From an uncultured Desulfobulbaceae bacterium (lineage in GTDB: Bacteria; Desulfobacterota; Desulfobulbia; Desulfobulbales; Desulfocapsaceae): a DNA stretch of 64,000 nt. The notes under the pieces are model-generated. The model made no database searches. It worked only from the letters and a program-made list of their open reading frames with translations, and had not been told where the DNA came from. Every line of letters starts with the position of its first letter. Within the stretch, counting starts at the first letter, position 1. Of this stretch, positions 54,231 through 62,628 are shown in pieces. The DNA is taken from assembly GCA_903887485.1 (NCBI GenBank), contig CAISPV010000016.1, forward strand, positions 1 to 64,000, read 5' to 3'. Both the position numbers and the translations under genes were made by a program.

Positions 54231-55415
54231 ATGAAAATTAAAGGGTTTAAAACAGCGGCAGTCGCTGCCGGTATCAGATATGCAGACAGGCTGGACCTTG
54301 GCCTTATCTTCAGTGAGGTGCCGGCCGTCACTGCCGGGGCCTTTACCACCAATCAGGTGAAGGCGGCTCCTGTTGTGCTTGATATGGAGCGTCTGAAGCA
54401 GGGAAAGGCGCAGGCCATTTTAGTCAACAGTGGTTGCGCCAATGCCTGTACCGGAGAGGCGGGCATGCAGGCCGCCATTGCTGCCGGTAATTGTGCCGCA
54501 TTGGCCCTAGGTATTGCTGATGAGATGGTGCAGGTTTCGTCCACCGGTGTCATCGGTGAACAGTTGAATGTGGCATCCATAAAAAAAGCCATGCCAAGAC
54601 TTGTGGCCGGGCTGTCGCCAGATAATTTTGAGCAGGTTGCCAAGGCCATTATGACCACGGATACCGTTTCGAAAACGGCATACCGCAGTGTTGTTATTGG
54701 TGGGCAGGAGGTTCATTTTATGGGAATGGCCAAGGGTGCGGGGATGATCATGCCCAATATGGCCACCATGCTTGCCTTTGTGCTGACCGATGCCCAGATC
54801 AGTTTTCCCCAACTCCACAGCGCCTTGATCAAGGGTGTGGAGCGTACCTTTAACCGGATCACCATTGACGGTGATACCAGCACCAATGATATGGTGCTGG
54901 TGATGGCCAATGGCGCTGCCGGCAACCCTTGGATTGATGAGGAGACCCCGGACAATCAGGAGAGCTTTCAGGAGACCCTGGCGGATCTGCTCAAGGATCT
55001 GGCCTTGCAGATTGTGGCTGACGGTGAGGGCGCCACCAAGTTTATCACCATCCGGGTCTGTGGGGCCAGAGAAGAGCAGGATGGCGAGCAGATTGCCCGG
55101 ACCGTGGCTAACTCCAATCTGGTAAAAACCGCCTTTTTTGGCGAAGATGCCAACTGGGGCCGAATCATTGCCGCTATGGGACGCTCAGGGGTTCGATTCT
55201 ATCCGGAACGGGTGGATATCTCCTTTGGTGATGTGATGATTGTCAAGGATGGGTTGGGGCAGGGGAAAGAGGCAGAAATGGCCGCAACCGCCATCCTCAA
55301 AGAGAAGAATATTGTGGTGACGATAGATTTGAAAGATGGAACAGGATGTGCCGAGATCTATACCTGTGATTTTTCAATTGATTATGTGAAGATCAATGCT
55401 GATTACCGGAGCTGA
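54231..55415 (+). CDS. argJ: Bifunctional ornithine acetyltransferase / N-acetylglutamate synthase ArgJ
   Basis: Arginine biosynthesis: recycles the acetyl group from N-acetylornithine to glutamate. Start at ATG 54231 with GAGAAAGAG upstream; 394 residues. FTTNQVKAAPV, LVNSGCANACTGEAG and TDTVSKTAY are family blocks. KGAGMIMPNMATMLAFVLTD contains the self-cleavage site, with Thr of ATML becoming the nucleophile of the beta chain. GRIIAAMGRSGV and the typical C-terminus follow. A clear terminator lies 40 bases downstream. Confidence 0.95.
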   Translation: MKIKGFKTAAVAAGIRYADRLDLGLIFSEVPAVTAGAFTTNQVKAAPVVLDMERLKQGKAQAILVNSGCANACTGEAGMQAAIAAGNCAALALGIADEMVQVSSTGVIGEQLNVASIKKAMPRLVAGLSPDNFEQVAKAIMTTDTVSKTAYRSVVIGGQEVHFMGMAKGAGMIMPNMATMLAFVLTDAQISFPQLHSALIKGVERTFNRITIDGDTSTNDMVLVMANGAAGNPWIDEETPDNQESFQETLADLLKDLALQIVADGEGATKFITIRVCGAREEQDGEQIARTVANSNLVKTAFFGEDANWGRIIAAMGRSGVRFYPERVDISFGDVMIVKDGLGQGKEAEMAATAILKEKNIVVTIDLKDGTGCAEIYTCDFSIDYVKINADYRS

Positions 55416-55455
55416 TTCGTAATAGCTGTCCGACAGCGTCCAGAATCATCCATGA

Positions 55456-55484
55456 AGCCAGCGTAAATGCTGGCTTTTTTGTTT
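55456..55484 (+). terminator. Rho-independent terminator of argJ
   Basis: AGCCAGC (55456-55462), loop GTAAAT, GCTGGCT (55469-55475), then TTTTTTGTTTT. Classic intrinsic terminator about 40 bases after the argJ stop. Confidence 0.9.
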
Positions 55485-55581
55485 TGTAGCGTCCAGTATT
55501 GTTTGTTGACAGCCGAATATAAAGCGGGTGTAAAAGGGGGGATATTGGGGCTGGTGGGGAGAGCGAAAAGCGGGTGTAGCT

Positions 55582-55595
55582 TTTTGGTGCCAAAA
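55582..55595. promoter_or_regulatory. TTTTGG-TG-CCAAAA inverted repeat, possible operator
   Basis: Six-base perfect arms around a 2-base centre, about 100 bases upstream of the selenoprotein start. This intergenic stretch (55485-55697) otherwise shows no recognisable gene. Whether a regulator binds here is unknown. Confidence 0.3.
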
Positions 55596-55697
55596 TGCAA
55601 TAGGGACGGGTGGTGAAGTCGCGCCCGACTATCCTCCGGACCGCCACTAACGGTTGTTGATACGCAGCTTACCATGAATGAGGCAAAGAGGTCATCA

Positions 55698-56240
55698 ATG
55701 GAAATGAAGAGAGTGAATCAACCCGCTGTTCCGTTTCAACTTCAGGATGCTGCCGGCCAGCTGCACCGGCTTTCGGATTATACCGGTTTCTGGCTGTTGA
55801 TGGTCTTTCACCGGCATCTCGGTTGACTACCCTGCCAGAGGCATCTCTCGCAGTTGCGGGAGCGGAAAAATGAGCTTTCGACAAATAATATCAAGGTGGT
55901 CGTCGTTACCTTTGAGGCCGGTTTCCTGGCCCGCCGCTATATGGAGGAAAATAGTCTCGAATGGCCGTTGCTGGTTGACGCGAACCGGGAACTCTACCGG
56001 GCCTATGGTATGCTTGACGCCGGTTTTTGGGATGTCTGGGGGCCAAGTACCTGGTGGGCCTATCTCAAGGAAATTGTACGCGGTCACCTACCGCAAAAAT
56101 CATCGGGTGATCTCCGGCAACGGGGCGGTGATGTGCTGATCGATCCGCAAGGCATTGTGCGGCTGCACCATGTAGGCTCCGGGCCGGCAGACAGGCCTCA
56201 GGTTGATACCATCCTCCAGACAGCCGATTTGCTCATTTGA
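55698..56240 (+). CDS. Peroxiredoxin-like selenoprotein (UxxC; in-frame TGA read as selenocysteine)
   Basis: From the ATG at 55698 (AGAGG six bases upstream) the frame is open except for one TGA at 55824-55826, and runs on to 56240: 180 residues with Sec43. The start codes for MEMKRVNQPAVPFQLQDAAG, then LSDYTGFWLLMVFHRHLG-U-LPCQRHLSQLR. In thioredoxin-fold AhpC/TSA-like (PRXL2/SelL-related) proteins the same spot is RHLGCxxC, so the TGA replaces the first redox cysteine and Cys46 is the partner. Downstream is normal family sequence: VVVVTFEAGFLARRYMEE, WPLLVDANRELYRAYGM, GGDVLIDPQGIVRLHHV. A hairpin directly after the TGA (55832-55853) fits a bacterial SECIS. Default annotation would give only a headless fragment from 55854. 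Likely thiol/peroxide redox enzyme in the cytoplasm. Alternative: a nonsense mutation, which would be an odd coincidence at this codon. Confidence 0.85.
55827..55853 (+). promoter_or_regulatory. Putative bacterial SECIS element
   Basis: Immediately after the TGA: CTGC (55832-55835) pairs with GCAG (55850-55853), a C-C mismatch follows, then AGAG (55837-55840) pairs with CTCT (55845-55848) around the apical loop GCAT. The loop begins 14 bases after the TGA and starts with G. This is similar to, though slightly closer than, known bacterial SECIS hairpins, whose loop G contacts SelB. Confidence 0.65.
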
Positions 56241-56337
56241 GGAGACGTGAATCCAGCAGGATAATGCCTGTCTCCTTGTTCGGTCGGAAGGTCGAGACCA
56301 TCATGAAAATATTTTTTTATTTCCCGACCGGCAAGGC

Positions 56338-58146
56338 TCAGGTCGTCCGGGCGGTGCCGTTGTTACTTTGCAGGATCTGCAGGCGCTGATAGATGCCGGG
56401 ACGCGCCATCAACGCCTCGTGGTTTCCTTCCTCGGCCAGACGGCCGTGATCCATGACCAGAATGCGGTCGGCCCTGCGGATGGTGGAGAGCCGGTGAGCG
56501 ATGACCACACTGGTCCGGTTGGCCAGGGTGGCGGCCATGGCCTTCTCGATGAGCATTTCCGTTTCGGTGTCAATGGAGGCAGTGGCCTCATCGAGAACCA
56601 GGATACGGGGGTCGCGGGCCAGCACCCGGGCCAGGGCCAGGAGTTGCCGCTGGCCGGCGGAAAAATCGAGGCCCGCCTCACCGATGCGGGTTTCAAGCCC
56701 CTCCGGCAGTCCAGTGATCAGGGTGGTGAGCTGGGCGGTGGCGATGACCTCGTTCAATCGTGCCTCACTCAACTGGAGGCCGAGAACGATATTCTCCCGA
56801 ACCGAGGCCGGGAAGAGATACACCTCCTGCATAACCAGACCAATCTGCCCGCGCAAAAAGAGGGGATCAAGATCCCGCAGGTCAATCCCGTCCAGTTTCA
56901 CTACGCCGCGGTCGGGGTCGTAGAACCTTTCCAGCAGGCTGATGATGGTGGTTTTTCCGGCGCCGGTGGCCCCGACAATAGCCAGGGTTTCACCAGGCGC
57001 AACCTTAAACGTGAGATCGCGCAGCACCGGCCGCTGCGGGTTGTACCCGAAAGTCACCCCGGCAAATTCGATCTCACCGCGCAACCGTGCCGGGCGGACC
57101 GGACTGACGGGGATGGTCAGGGTATTTTCGGTATCTAAAAGCTGGAAGATGCGCTCAGCCGAAGCCAGGGCCGACTGCACCACCGAATACTTCTGGGAAA
57201 GTTCACGTAACGGCATGAAGAATAACCGCATATAGGCGAGAAAGGCGACCAGCATGCCGATGGTCATCTTGCTCTGGATAATCTGGCCGCCGCCGTACCA
57301 GATAATCAGCGCCACCGCCAGAGAGCTCAAGACCTCGAGGAGGGGCATGAAGATGCCGAAGATCCTGATCTGATAAAGGCTCCGTTCCAGATAGGCTTCG
57401 TTCAAATCCTCAAATCGGGCAAGGGTATACTCTTCCCTGGAGAAGAGCTGGATGATGCTGATGCCGCCTATTGCCTCCTGCAGAAACGAGTTAAGCCGGG
57501 CCAGCTGGGTGCGGATGTCGCGGAAGGCCAGGCGGGCCAGGCGGCTGAAGAGGACGGTGTTAAAAAGGATCACCGGTACCAGCACCAGCATCATCAGGGC
57601 CAGGCGCCAATTCATCAGCAGCAGGATGACGAGGATCCCCACCAGCCGCGCCAGGTCGTTGAAAAGGGAAACGATGACCGAGGTGAACATCTCGTACATG
57701 TTCTGGATATCGTTGGTCAGCCGGGTAACCAGCTTGCCCACCGGATTGCGGTTAAAGAATGGGTTGGCAAGCCCGATCAAATGACGGAAAAGGTCCTGGC
57801 GCAGGGCGTGCATGATCCGCTGCCCGGCCCACTCCAGCACCACCACCTGCAGAAAGTTGGCAACAAATCCGGCCACCATGAGAAGGAAGAAGGAGCCGGC
57901 CAGCCCGGCCACCCCGTTCAGCCGTTCCCCCAAAGCCGGTTTCAGATTGGTGATGAAACCATCCACCGCCAGCCGCATCAGGTGAGGCAGGGCCAGGCTG
58001 CAGCCGGTTATGGCCAGCGACAGGACAATCGCCAGAGAGACCGACTTCCAGTACGGCAGGACATACCGGGCGATCCGTTGCCAGAGACGGAGGTCGCCGG
58101 CCTTCTTGAGTCGATCTTCCTCGAAATAACCGAAGCCGTGCTCCAT
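56338..58146 (-). CDS. ABC exporter half-transporter (consensus ATPase subunit)
   Basis: The start is at 58146 (MEHGFGYFEEDRLKKAG), overlapping the stop of the upstream partner (ATGA); 602 residues. Six transmembrane helices precede an ATPase domain with Walker A GATGAGKTTII, Q-loop GLVMQEVYLFPAS, signature FSAGQRQLLALARVL, Walker B ILVLDEATASID (catalytic Glu present) and H-loop VVIAHRLSTI. The signature is FSAGQ rather than LSGGQ. Type I exporter of the MsbA/MdlB/TM287-288 style, with multidrug, lipid or peptide substrates in relatives. This two-gene segment is visibly more GC-rich than its flanks. Confidence 0.92.
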   Translation of the reverse strand: MEHGFGYFEEDRLKKAGDLRLWQRIARYVLPYWKSVSLAIVLSLAITGCSLALPHLMRLAVDGFITNLKPALGERLNGVAGLAGSFFLLMVAGFVANFLQVVVLEWAGQRIMHALRQDLFRHLIGLANPFFNRNPVGKLVTRLTNDIQNMYEMFTSVIVSLFNDLARLVGILVILLLMNWRLALMMLVLVPVILFNTVLFSRLARLAFRDIRTQLARLNSFLQEAIGGISIIQLFSREEYTLARFEDLNEAYLERSLYQIRIFGIFMPLLEVLSSLAVALIIWYGGGQIIQSKMTIGMLVAFLAYMRLFFMPLRELSQKYSVVQSALASAERIFQLLDTENTLTIPVSPVRPARLRGEIEFAGVTFGYNPQRPVLRDLTFKVAPGETLAIVGATGAGKTTIISLLERFYDPDRGVVKLDGIDLRDLDPLFLRGQIGLVMQEVYLFPASVRENIVLGLQLSEARLNEVIATAQLTTLITGLPEGLETRIGEAGLDFSAGQRQLLALARVLARDPRILVLDEATASIDTETEMLIEKAMAATLANRTSVVIAHRLSTIRRADRILVMDHGRLAEEGNHEALMARPGIYQRLQILQSNNGTARTT

Positions 58147-60035
58147 CAGGCTGCCGCCTCCCCGGCCGTGGTCTGGTGCTGATAAATGGTGCGATAGAAG
58201 GGGCTTGTTTCCAACAGCTGCAGGTGGGTGCCCTGGGCCGCGATGGCCCCCTCCTCCATGACGATGATCCGGTCGGCCGAAAGCAGCGGGGCAACCCGGT
58301 GCGAGACCAGGATGCAGATCCGGCCCGGCAGCCACGTGCCAAAATTCTCGATGATTTGGTGCTCAGTGTCGGTATCGACGGCGGAGAGTCCGTCGTCGAT
58401 GATGACGATGGGACGGTCCAGCAGCAGGGCCCTGGCCAGGGCAAGGCGCTGGCGCTGGCCGCCGGAGAGAAGCAGCCCCTTCTCACCCACCCGTGACTGG
58501 TAACCATCCTTAAAGGCCTCAATCTCTTCGTGGATTCCTGCGGCCCTGGCCGCCTTTTCGATCTCGGCATCACTCGCATCAGGACGTCCGAAAGCAATGT
58601 TGTTGCGGATGGTATCGGAGAAAAGGATGGTCTCCTGGGGCACATAGGCGATCTTGGCCCGCAATCCCGCCAGGGGGAGCCGATTGTAATCGATCCCGGC
58701 CAGGAACAGCCTGTCGTCCGGCACGGGATAAAGACGGGCCAGAAGCTGGCACAGCGCCGACTTGCCGGAGCCGGTGCGACCGACGATTCCCAGCAGGCCG
58801 GGGGCTATATCGAGGCTCAGGTCGTGGAGGGCCATGGTATTCTGGCCGGCGTAGCGGAATGAGAGATTACGGACAGACAGACTGGTGACGGCCGGCAGCG
58901 GCAAGGGGTTCTGGGGCTCGCGCAACAGCGGTTCCTCTTCCATCACCCTGCTGATACGGTGTAGCGAGGTGATCCCGCGCTGGAAGAGGTTGGCCACCCA
59001 GCCCATAGCCATCATCGGCCAGGTCAACAGTCCCAGGTAGGTCATGAAGGCCACAAAGTCGCCAATGGAAATGGAGCCGGCAATGGTCAGCCGTCCCCCG
59101 AAAAAGAGGACCAGCAGCAGGCTGGTACTGGCGATCAAGGTGGAAAAGGGAGTGAGGACCCCCTGGACCAGGGCCAGACGGATATTGTTGCGAACGAACT
59201 CTCTCCCCAGCCGGTCAAACTGCTCGGTCTGGCGCTGCTCCTGGGTATAGGCCTTAATCAGCCGGATGGCCATCAGGGTGGAACGGGCAAACTCGGTGAG
59301 GTCGGAGAACTGTTCCTGCACCCGGTTGTAGCGCTTATGGAGCATAGCCGAAAGCAATCCGGTCAGGATGGCCAGGACCGGCATGGGCGCCAGGGCCAGG
59401 AAGGTGAGACCGGGATGGATGTAGGCCATGAAAACAACGGCTGCGCCGGTCATCAGGAAGGCATCAATGAAGGAGACGATGCCCATGCCGCAGGCCAGCT
59501 GGACGTTGCTGAGATCATTGCCGGAGAGCGCCATGATCTCACCCGCCGAACGGCGATTAAAAAAGGGGCGATCCAGCCGCACCAGACGGCTCAGGAGACG
59601 ACTACGCAGGTCGCGTTCCAGGAGGCGGGAAAAACCTAGGACCAGATATCTCCAGGTGAAGCGAAAGAAGGCGATACCTATGGCGATGAAGAGGATCAGA
59701 CCACCCTGGCGAAGGAGGGAGGCGGAAGTGGCCTGGCCGTGTTGCAGGGCGTCCACCGCCTGCTTGATTACCCGGGGGATGTAGAGCTGGAGGAGATCGG
59801 TGCTCAGCAGGGCGAGGATCCCCCAGATCAGCCGCTGCCAGTATTTTTTGAAATACGGCACCAGCAGCCGGATGGTCTCGCGGGCCTGGATCAGTTGGGT
59901 AATGGTGGGAAAGAGTTTAATGGCGCAACCTTTTGCTTGGGAATAAGGATATTTCAGATAAATATGGTCTGCCCCGATTGTCTCCACCATTCCTGCAACC
60001 ATGACCCACCAAGTTAGTGGTATCATATTTGACAC
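58146..60035 (-). CDS. ABC exporter half-transporter (degenerate ATPase subunit)
   Basis: Up to 629 residues; the first ~45 residues before LIQARETIRLLVPYFKKYW are poorly family-like, so translation may begin inside them. Six transmembrane helices, then Walker A GRTGSGKSALCQL, signature LLSGGQRQRLALARAL, Walker B IVIIDDGLSAVD and H-loop ILVSHRVAPL. The Walker B Glu is replaced by Asp. Combined with the FSAGQ signature of its partner, this gives one consensus and one degenerate ATP site, as in heterodimeric exporters such as TM287/288. The two genes overlap and must form the heterodimer. Confidence 0.9.
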   Translation of the reverse strand: MSNMIPLTWWVMVAGMVETIGADHIYLKYPYSQAKGCAIKLFPTITQLIQARETIRLLVPYFKKYWQRLIWGILALLSTDLLQLYIPRVIKQAVDALQHGQATSASLLRQGGLILFIAIGIAFFRFTWRYLVLGFSRLLERDLRSRLLSRLVRLDRPFFNRRSAGEIMALSGNDLSNVQLACGMGIVSFIDAFLMTGAAVVFMAYIHPGLTFLALAPMPVLAILTGLLSAMLHKRYNRVQEQFSDLTEFARSTLMAIRLIKAYTQEQRQTEQFDRLGREFVRNNIRLALVQGVLTPFSTLIASTSLLLVLFFGGRLTIAGSISIGDFVAFMTYLGLLTWPMMAMGWVANLFQRGITSLHRISRVMEEEPLLREPQNPLPLPAVTSLSVRNLSFRYAGQNTMALHDLSLDIAPGLLGIVGRTGSGKSALCQLLARLYPVPDDRLFLAGIDYNRLPLAGLRAKIAYVPQETILFSDTIRNNIAFGRPDASDAEIEKAARAAGIHEEIEAFKDGYQSRVGEKGLLLSGGQRQRLALARALLLDRPIVIIDDGLSAVDTDTEHQIIENFGTWLPGRICILVSHRVAPLLSADRIIVMEEGAIAAQGTHLQLLETSPFYRTIYQHQTTAGEAAA

Positions 60036-60263
60036 CGCTGTGACAATAAGAAGAATAGGGGCCAGACTGTATCCCGAATCCGTCCCGATTCTTTTGTTTT
60101 TTTGAAAATCTTGTTTTCGCCTGCCGCATCAAGTACTCTCAATAAGTTGTGTGAATATGCAGGGGAAATAGGGAATGTTTGATATTCAAGAAAGATAAGA
60201 GACAGAATCTGCTTAGCACCCTGTTATCCCATCCTGGCTAATACACTATCAGGAAATATCCCA

Positions 60264-61322
60264 ATGATTATTCGAGCTTCAATTACAATAATATTGCTCC
60301 TTTTCTCCATTCTTCTAGATGCACATTGCGCCAGCTTCGATTGCACAAAAGCAACTGGAAAAACAGAAAAAATTATCTGCTCAGATGAAGATATTTCGAT
60401 TTTAGATGAAAAACTTTCAAAGTTGTACAATCATTGTTTGGCAATATCAAACCATGTTGAAAAATTAAGATTAGCCCAAAGACATTGGCTACGTAATGAC
60501 AGAAATCTATGCTCAGATAGTAATTGCGTAATAAAAGCTTATGAAAATCGCATTATTCAACTTGAAAAGGATAAATTTGTTTCTGAATCACGGAACGAAT
60601 ATGAAAGAAATATTGCAATGGAGGATAGACAAAAAAATATCAACGGCAACTGCTTGTTATTATTTTCCCCTTTAGATCTTGTTGGCGAGGAGAGCAGGAA
60701 GATGGTCTGCAAGGGGGAAATAAAATCTCTTCTTGAATTACCAATAAAACCAGTCAATCAACACGACCAATTGGTTATAATAAATTCTGACGGTTCAAAT
60801 CACGAGATCATAACCAATTGTTCACAATACTTGTCAAAAGTTGGATATGGACATGCAGTTTTTTCTCGCATGCAGCAAGTAATTGAAGAACCATTCATGC
60901 GTACCTGTGGTGCACTTGTCAGTTTAGCAAATTCCCAATATGGCAGTGACAAATTCAAAACCATAGAACAAGCTTTTTCACAAGATCACGTCCCGCCTGA
61001 ATTTCTTATTAATTGCGCAACAACTGATTATTGTCAAGAATTGTCATCTGCGGAGGCTGAAGGCAAAACAGCTCTCGATTTAATCTCTGAAGGAGACACC
61101 TCTCACCTCGATTTCTTAATGGAACTCATAGTTATAGCAGATGTGGATGGGGATGGTATCAATGATTACGTGGTAGGCAGAACATATAATAGCAGCACCG
61201 GATCAGATAGCTATTACACAGTTGGATATTTATCTCCGGAAAAGTCCCGGAAAGCTTCAAAATGGGTTCAATTTGACAGCAGCAACATCAATATGGAAAA
61301 AGTGAATAAGAGAGCACAATAA
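60264..61322 (+). CDS. LprI-domain exported protein with C-terminal calcium-loop motif
   Basis: 352 residues with a signal peptide (MIIRASITIILLLFSILLDAHCA). Residues ~25-110 match the LprI (lysozyme-inhibitor-like) domain: SFDCTKATGKTEKIICSDE, LDEKLSKLY, LAQRHWLRNDRNLC, CVIKAYENRIIQLE, with the conserved cysteines. The remaining ~240 residues are not recognised, apart from ADVDGDGINDYVVGR, an FG-GAP/EF-loop-like calcium site. The gene is AT-rich compared with the centre of the window, consistent with acquisition by transfer. Confidence 0.8.
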   Translation: MIIRASITIILLLFSILLDAHCASFDCTKATGKTEKIICSDEDISILDEKLSKLYNHCLAISNHVEKLRLAQRHWLRNDRNLCSDSNCVIKAYENRIIQLEKDKFVSESRNEYERNIAMEDRQKNINGNCLLLFSPLDLVGEESRKMVCKGEIKSLLELPIKPVNQHDQLVIINSDGSNHEIITNCSQYLSKVGYGHAVFSRMQQVIEEPFMRTCGALVSLANSQYGSDKFKTIEQAFSQDHVPPEFLINCATTDYCQELSSAEAEGKTALDLISEGDTSHLDFLMELIVIADVDGDGINDYVVGRTYNSSTGSDSYYTVGYLSPEKSRKASKWVQFDSSNINMEKVNKRAQ

Positions 61323-61392
61323 ATCAACTACCTAATCGGGTAGCCGAGAAAAAAAAGGGGGACACCCATTAAGAAAAAAATGGTATTGGAAA

Positions 61393-61407
61393 CGGGGTCT
61401 GACCCCG
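61393..61407. repeat. CGGGGTC-T-GACCCCG palindrome
   Basis: A perfect 7-bp inverted repeat around one T, next to a GGGGGACACCC run (61361-61371). Palindromes of this kind are often found as dispersed REP-like elements or transposon-end remnants. No transposase is adjacent. Confidence 0.5.
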
Positions 61408-61410
61408 ATT

Positions 61411-61509
61411 GATTCTCTTGCCAAAGGGCGGAAAATTCTTGAAAATGATGGAGGCTTTCAGCTTCGAGAAGAGACGGAAACCTATATTCAAAAAATGGAG
61501 GGCGGATAA
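61411..61509 (+). pseudogene. Short coding remnant just before the DUF1566 gene
   Basis: An open frame without a start reads DSLAKGRKILENDGGF, then QLREETETYIQKMEGG and TAA at 61507-61509, which overlaps the next ATG by one base (TAATG). The composition looks protein-like and could be the C-terminal end of a lost gene. Family not recognised. Confidence 0.35.
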
Positions 61510-62189
61510 TGCGACAAAAGACTTTGAAAAACCGGACAGGATGGATGATTTTTACCGCAACGATATCATTCTGTCTGGCATTAGGGGCGATACCTTCTCA
61601 GGCAGCAGACAAGGTGGTAGTGATTCCCTTGGTACGGGTGATTGAATCGGAGAGCGGACCACTTGCTTCGGTAATCAAAACCGGTCAGACAACATCGTAT
61701 GCGACTGGTGACGATGGAACTTGGCAAAAAGGCGCAAGCGTTTCAGGACGGTTTGTAGATAATGGCAATGGCACGGTGACTGATCGTCTCACAGGGTTGA
61801 TATGGCTGAAAGAAGCACAATGCACAACATTTTTCTCAGGAGATGTAACTGGCACGAACAATAGGAGTTGGGCTCCGGCGATTGCAGCGGCCAATCAGTT
61901 AGCAAGTCCCTATTGTGGTTTATCCGATGGATCTAAGGCTGGAGACTGGCGGTTACCAAATCGGAAAGAGTTAATTAGTTTGATTGATGATGCGCGTTTT
62001 CAACCTGCGCTCCCGATAGACTGTCCTTTGGTGCTTCCTAATGCTTATTACTGGTCGTCTACTACCGTTAATCGCCAGCCAACCGTAGCATATGTAGTCA
62101 ACTTAGACGTCGGCTACATGGACAGCGGGGAAGATAAGTTGAATGTGGTCAATACTATACGTGTGTGGGCAGTACGCGGCGGGCTGTGA
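61509..62189 (+). CDS. Exported DUF1566 (Lcl C-terminal-like) domain protein
   Basis: 226 residues; signal peptide ending GAIPSQAAD. The domain motifs FVDNGNGTVTDRLTGLIWLK, AGDWRLPNRKELISLIDDAR and YYWSSTT...VRGGL are typical of DUF1566 proteins, which are abundant in Deltaproteobacteria and are usually surface or secreted with unknown function. Ribosome site GGAGGG lies 12 bases before the ATG. Complete in length for a single-domain member. Confidence 0.87.
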   Translation: MRQKTLKNRTGWMIFTATISFCLALGAIPSQAADKVVVIPLVRVIESESGPLASVIKTGQTTSYATGDDGTWQKGASVSGRFVDNGNGTVTDRLTGLIWLKEAQCTTFFSGDVTGTNNRSWAPAIAAANQLASPYCGLSDGSKAGDWRLPNRKELISLIDDARFQPALPIDCPLVLPNAYYWSSTTVNRQPTVAYVVNLDVGYMDSGEDKLNVVNTIRVWAVRGGL

Positions 62190-62628
62190 TGAGAATGAGA
62201 GTATTAGATTAATAGCCATTTTTTATCTGGTTCCTGTTCACTGCCAAGGATGAACCGAAAAAAGCCCTTTATATTCTGCCATGGTCAAAATTAATAGGAA
62301 GTGACTTAGGCGAAAAACGAAATTTTTCTTTTAAATCGATATCCTCGCTTACTAAAGATAATATTGATTTATCAGAAGAAATGATGAATCTCTCTAAATA
62401 TCTATAGGAATCATGGAATTCGTATCCTCTTTGGAACGAAGAAAATACAAAAGGATTATTTCATCTCTGGAATAATATTACAAAGAAGCAAGGTTATGAC
62501 TTTGTAGAAGGTACCCTTCAAGATTCGCTGTTGATAACATAAAAATATAACCAAACGCTGCACTGGATTGCGCGAACAACCGCGCAATCCAGTACAGCTT
62601 ATCGTTGTCCATCAAAAGAAGATTAATA
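62190..62628. other. Gene-poor, AT-rich gap holding a gene remnant
   Basis: 439 bases between the DUF1566 gene and the HEPN-type gene. The only coding-like content is the broken frame at 62216-62542; the last ~85 bases look like a leader, with an imperfect TTGCGCGAACAACCGCGCAA inverted repeat (62570-62589). Confidence 0.5.
62216..62542 (+). pseudogene. Broken AT-rich open frame with internal TAG
   Basis: A frame without an ATG reads FTAKDEPKKALYILPWSKL, ...KSISSLTKDNIDLSEEMM..., then TAG at 62405-62407, and continues ESWNSYPLWNEENTKGLF... to TAA at 62540-62542. The ~108 codons look protein-like on both sides of the stop. Probably a decayed accessory gene; family not recognised. Confidence 0.5.

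Noticed and set aside
61409-61645. A 78-codon open frame overlapping the start of the DUF1566 gene
   Set aside because: It overlaps the signal-peptide region of a well-supported gene in another frame and has no ribosome site or motifs.
62405-62407. TAG inside the 62216-62542 frame as a pyrrolysine codon or read-through
   Set aside because: There is no start codon, no ribosome site, no recognised family and no conserved Pyl context; decay is the simpler reading.
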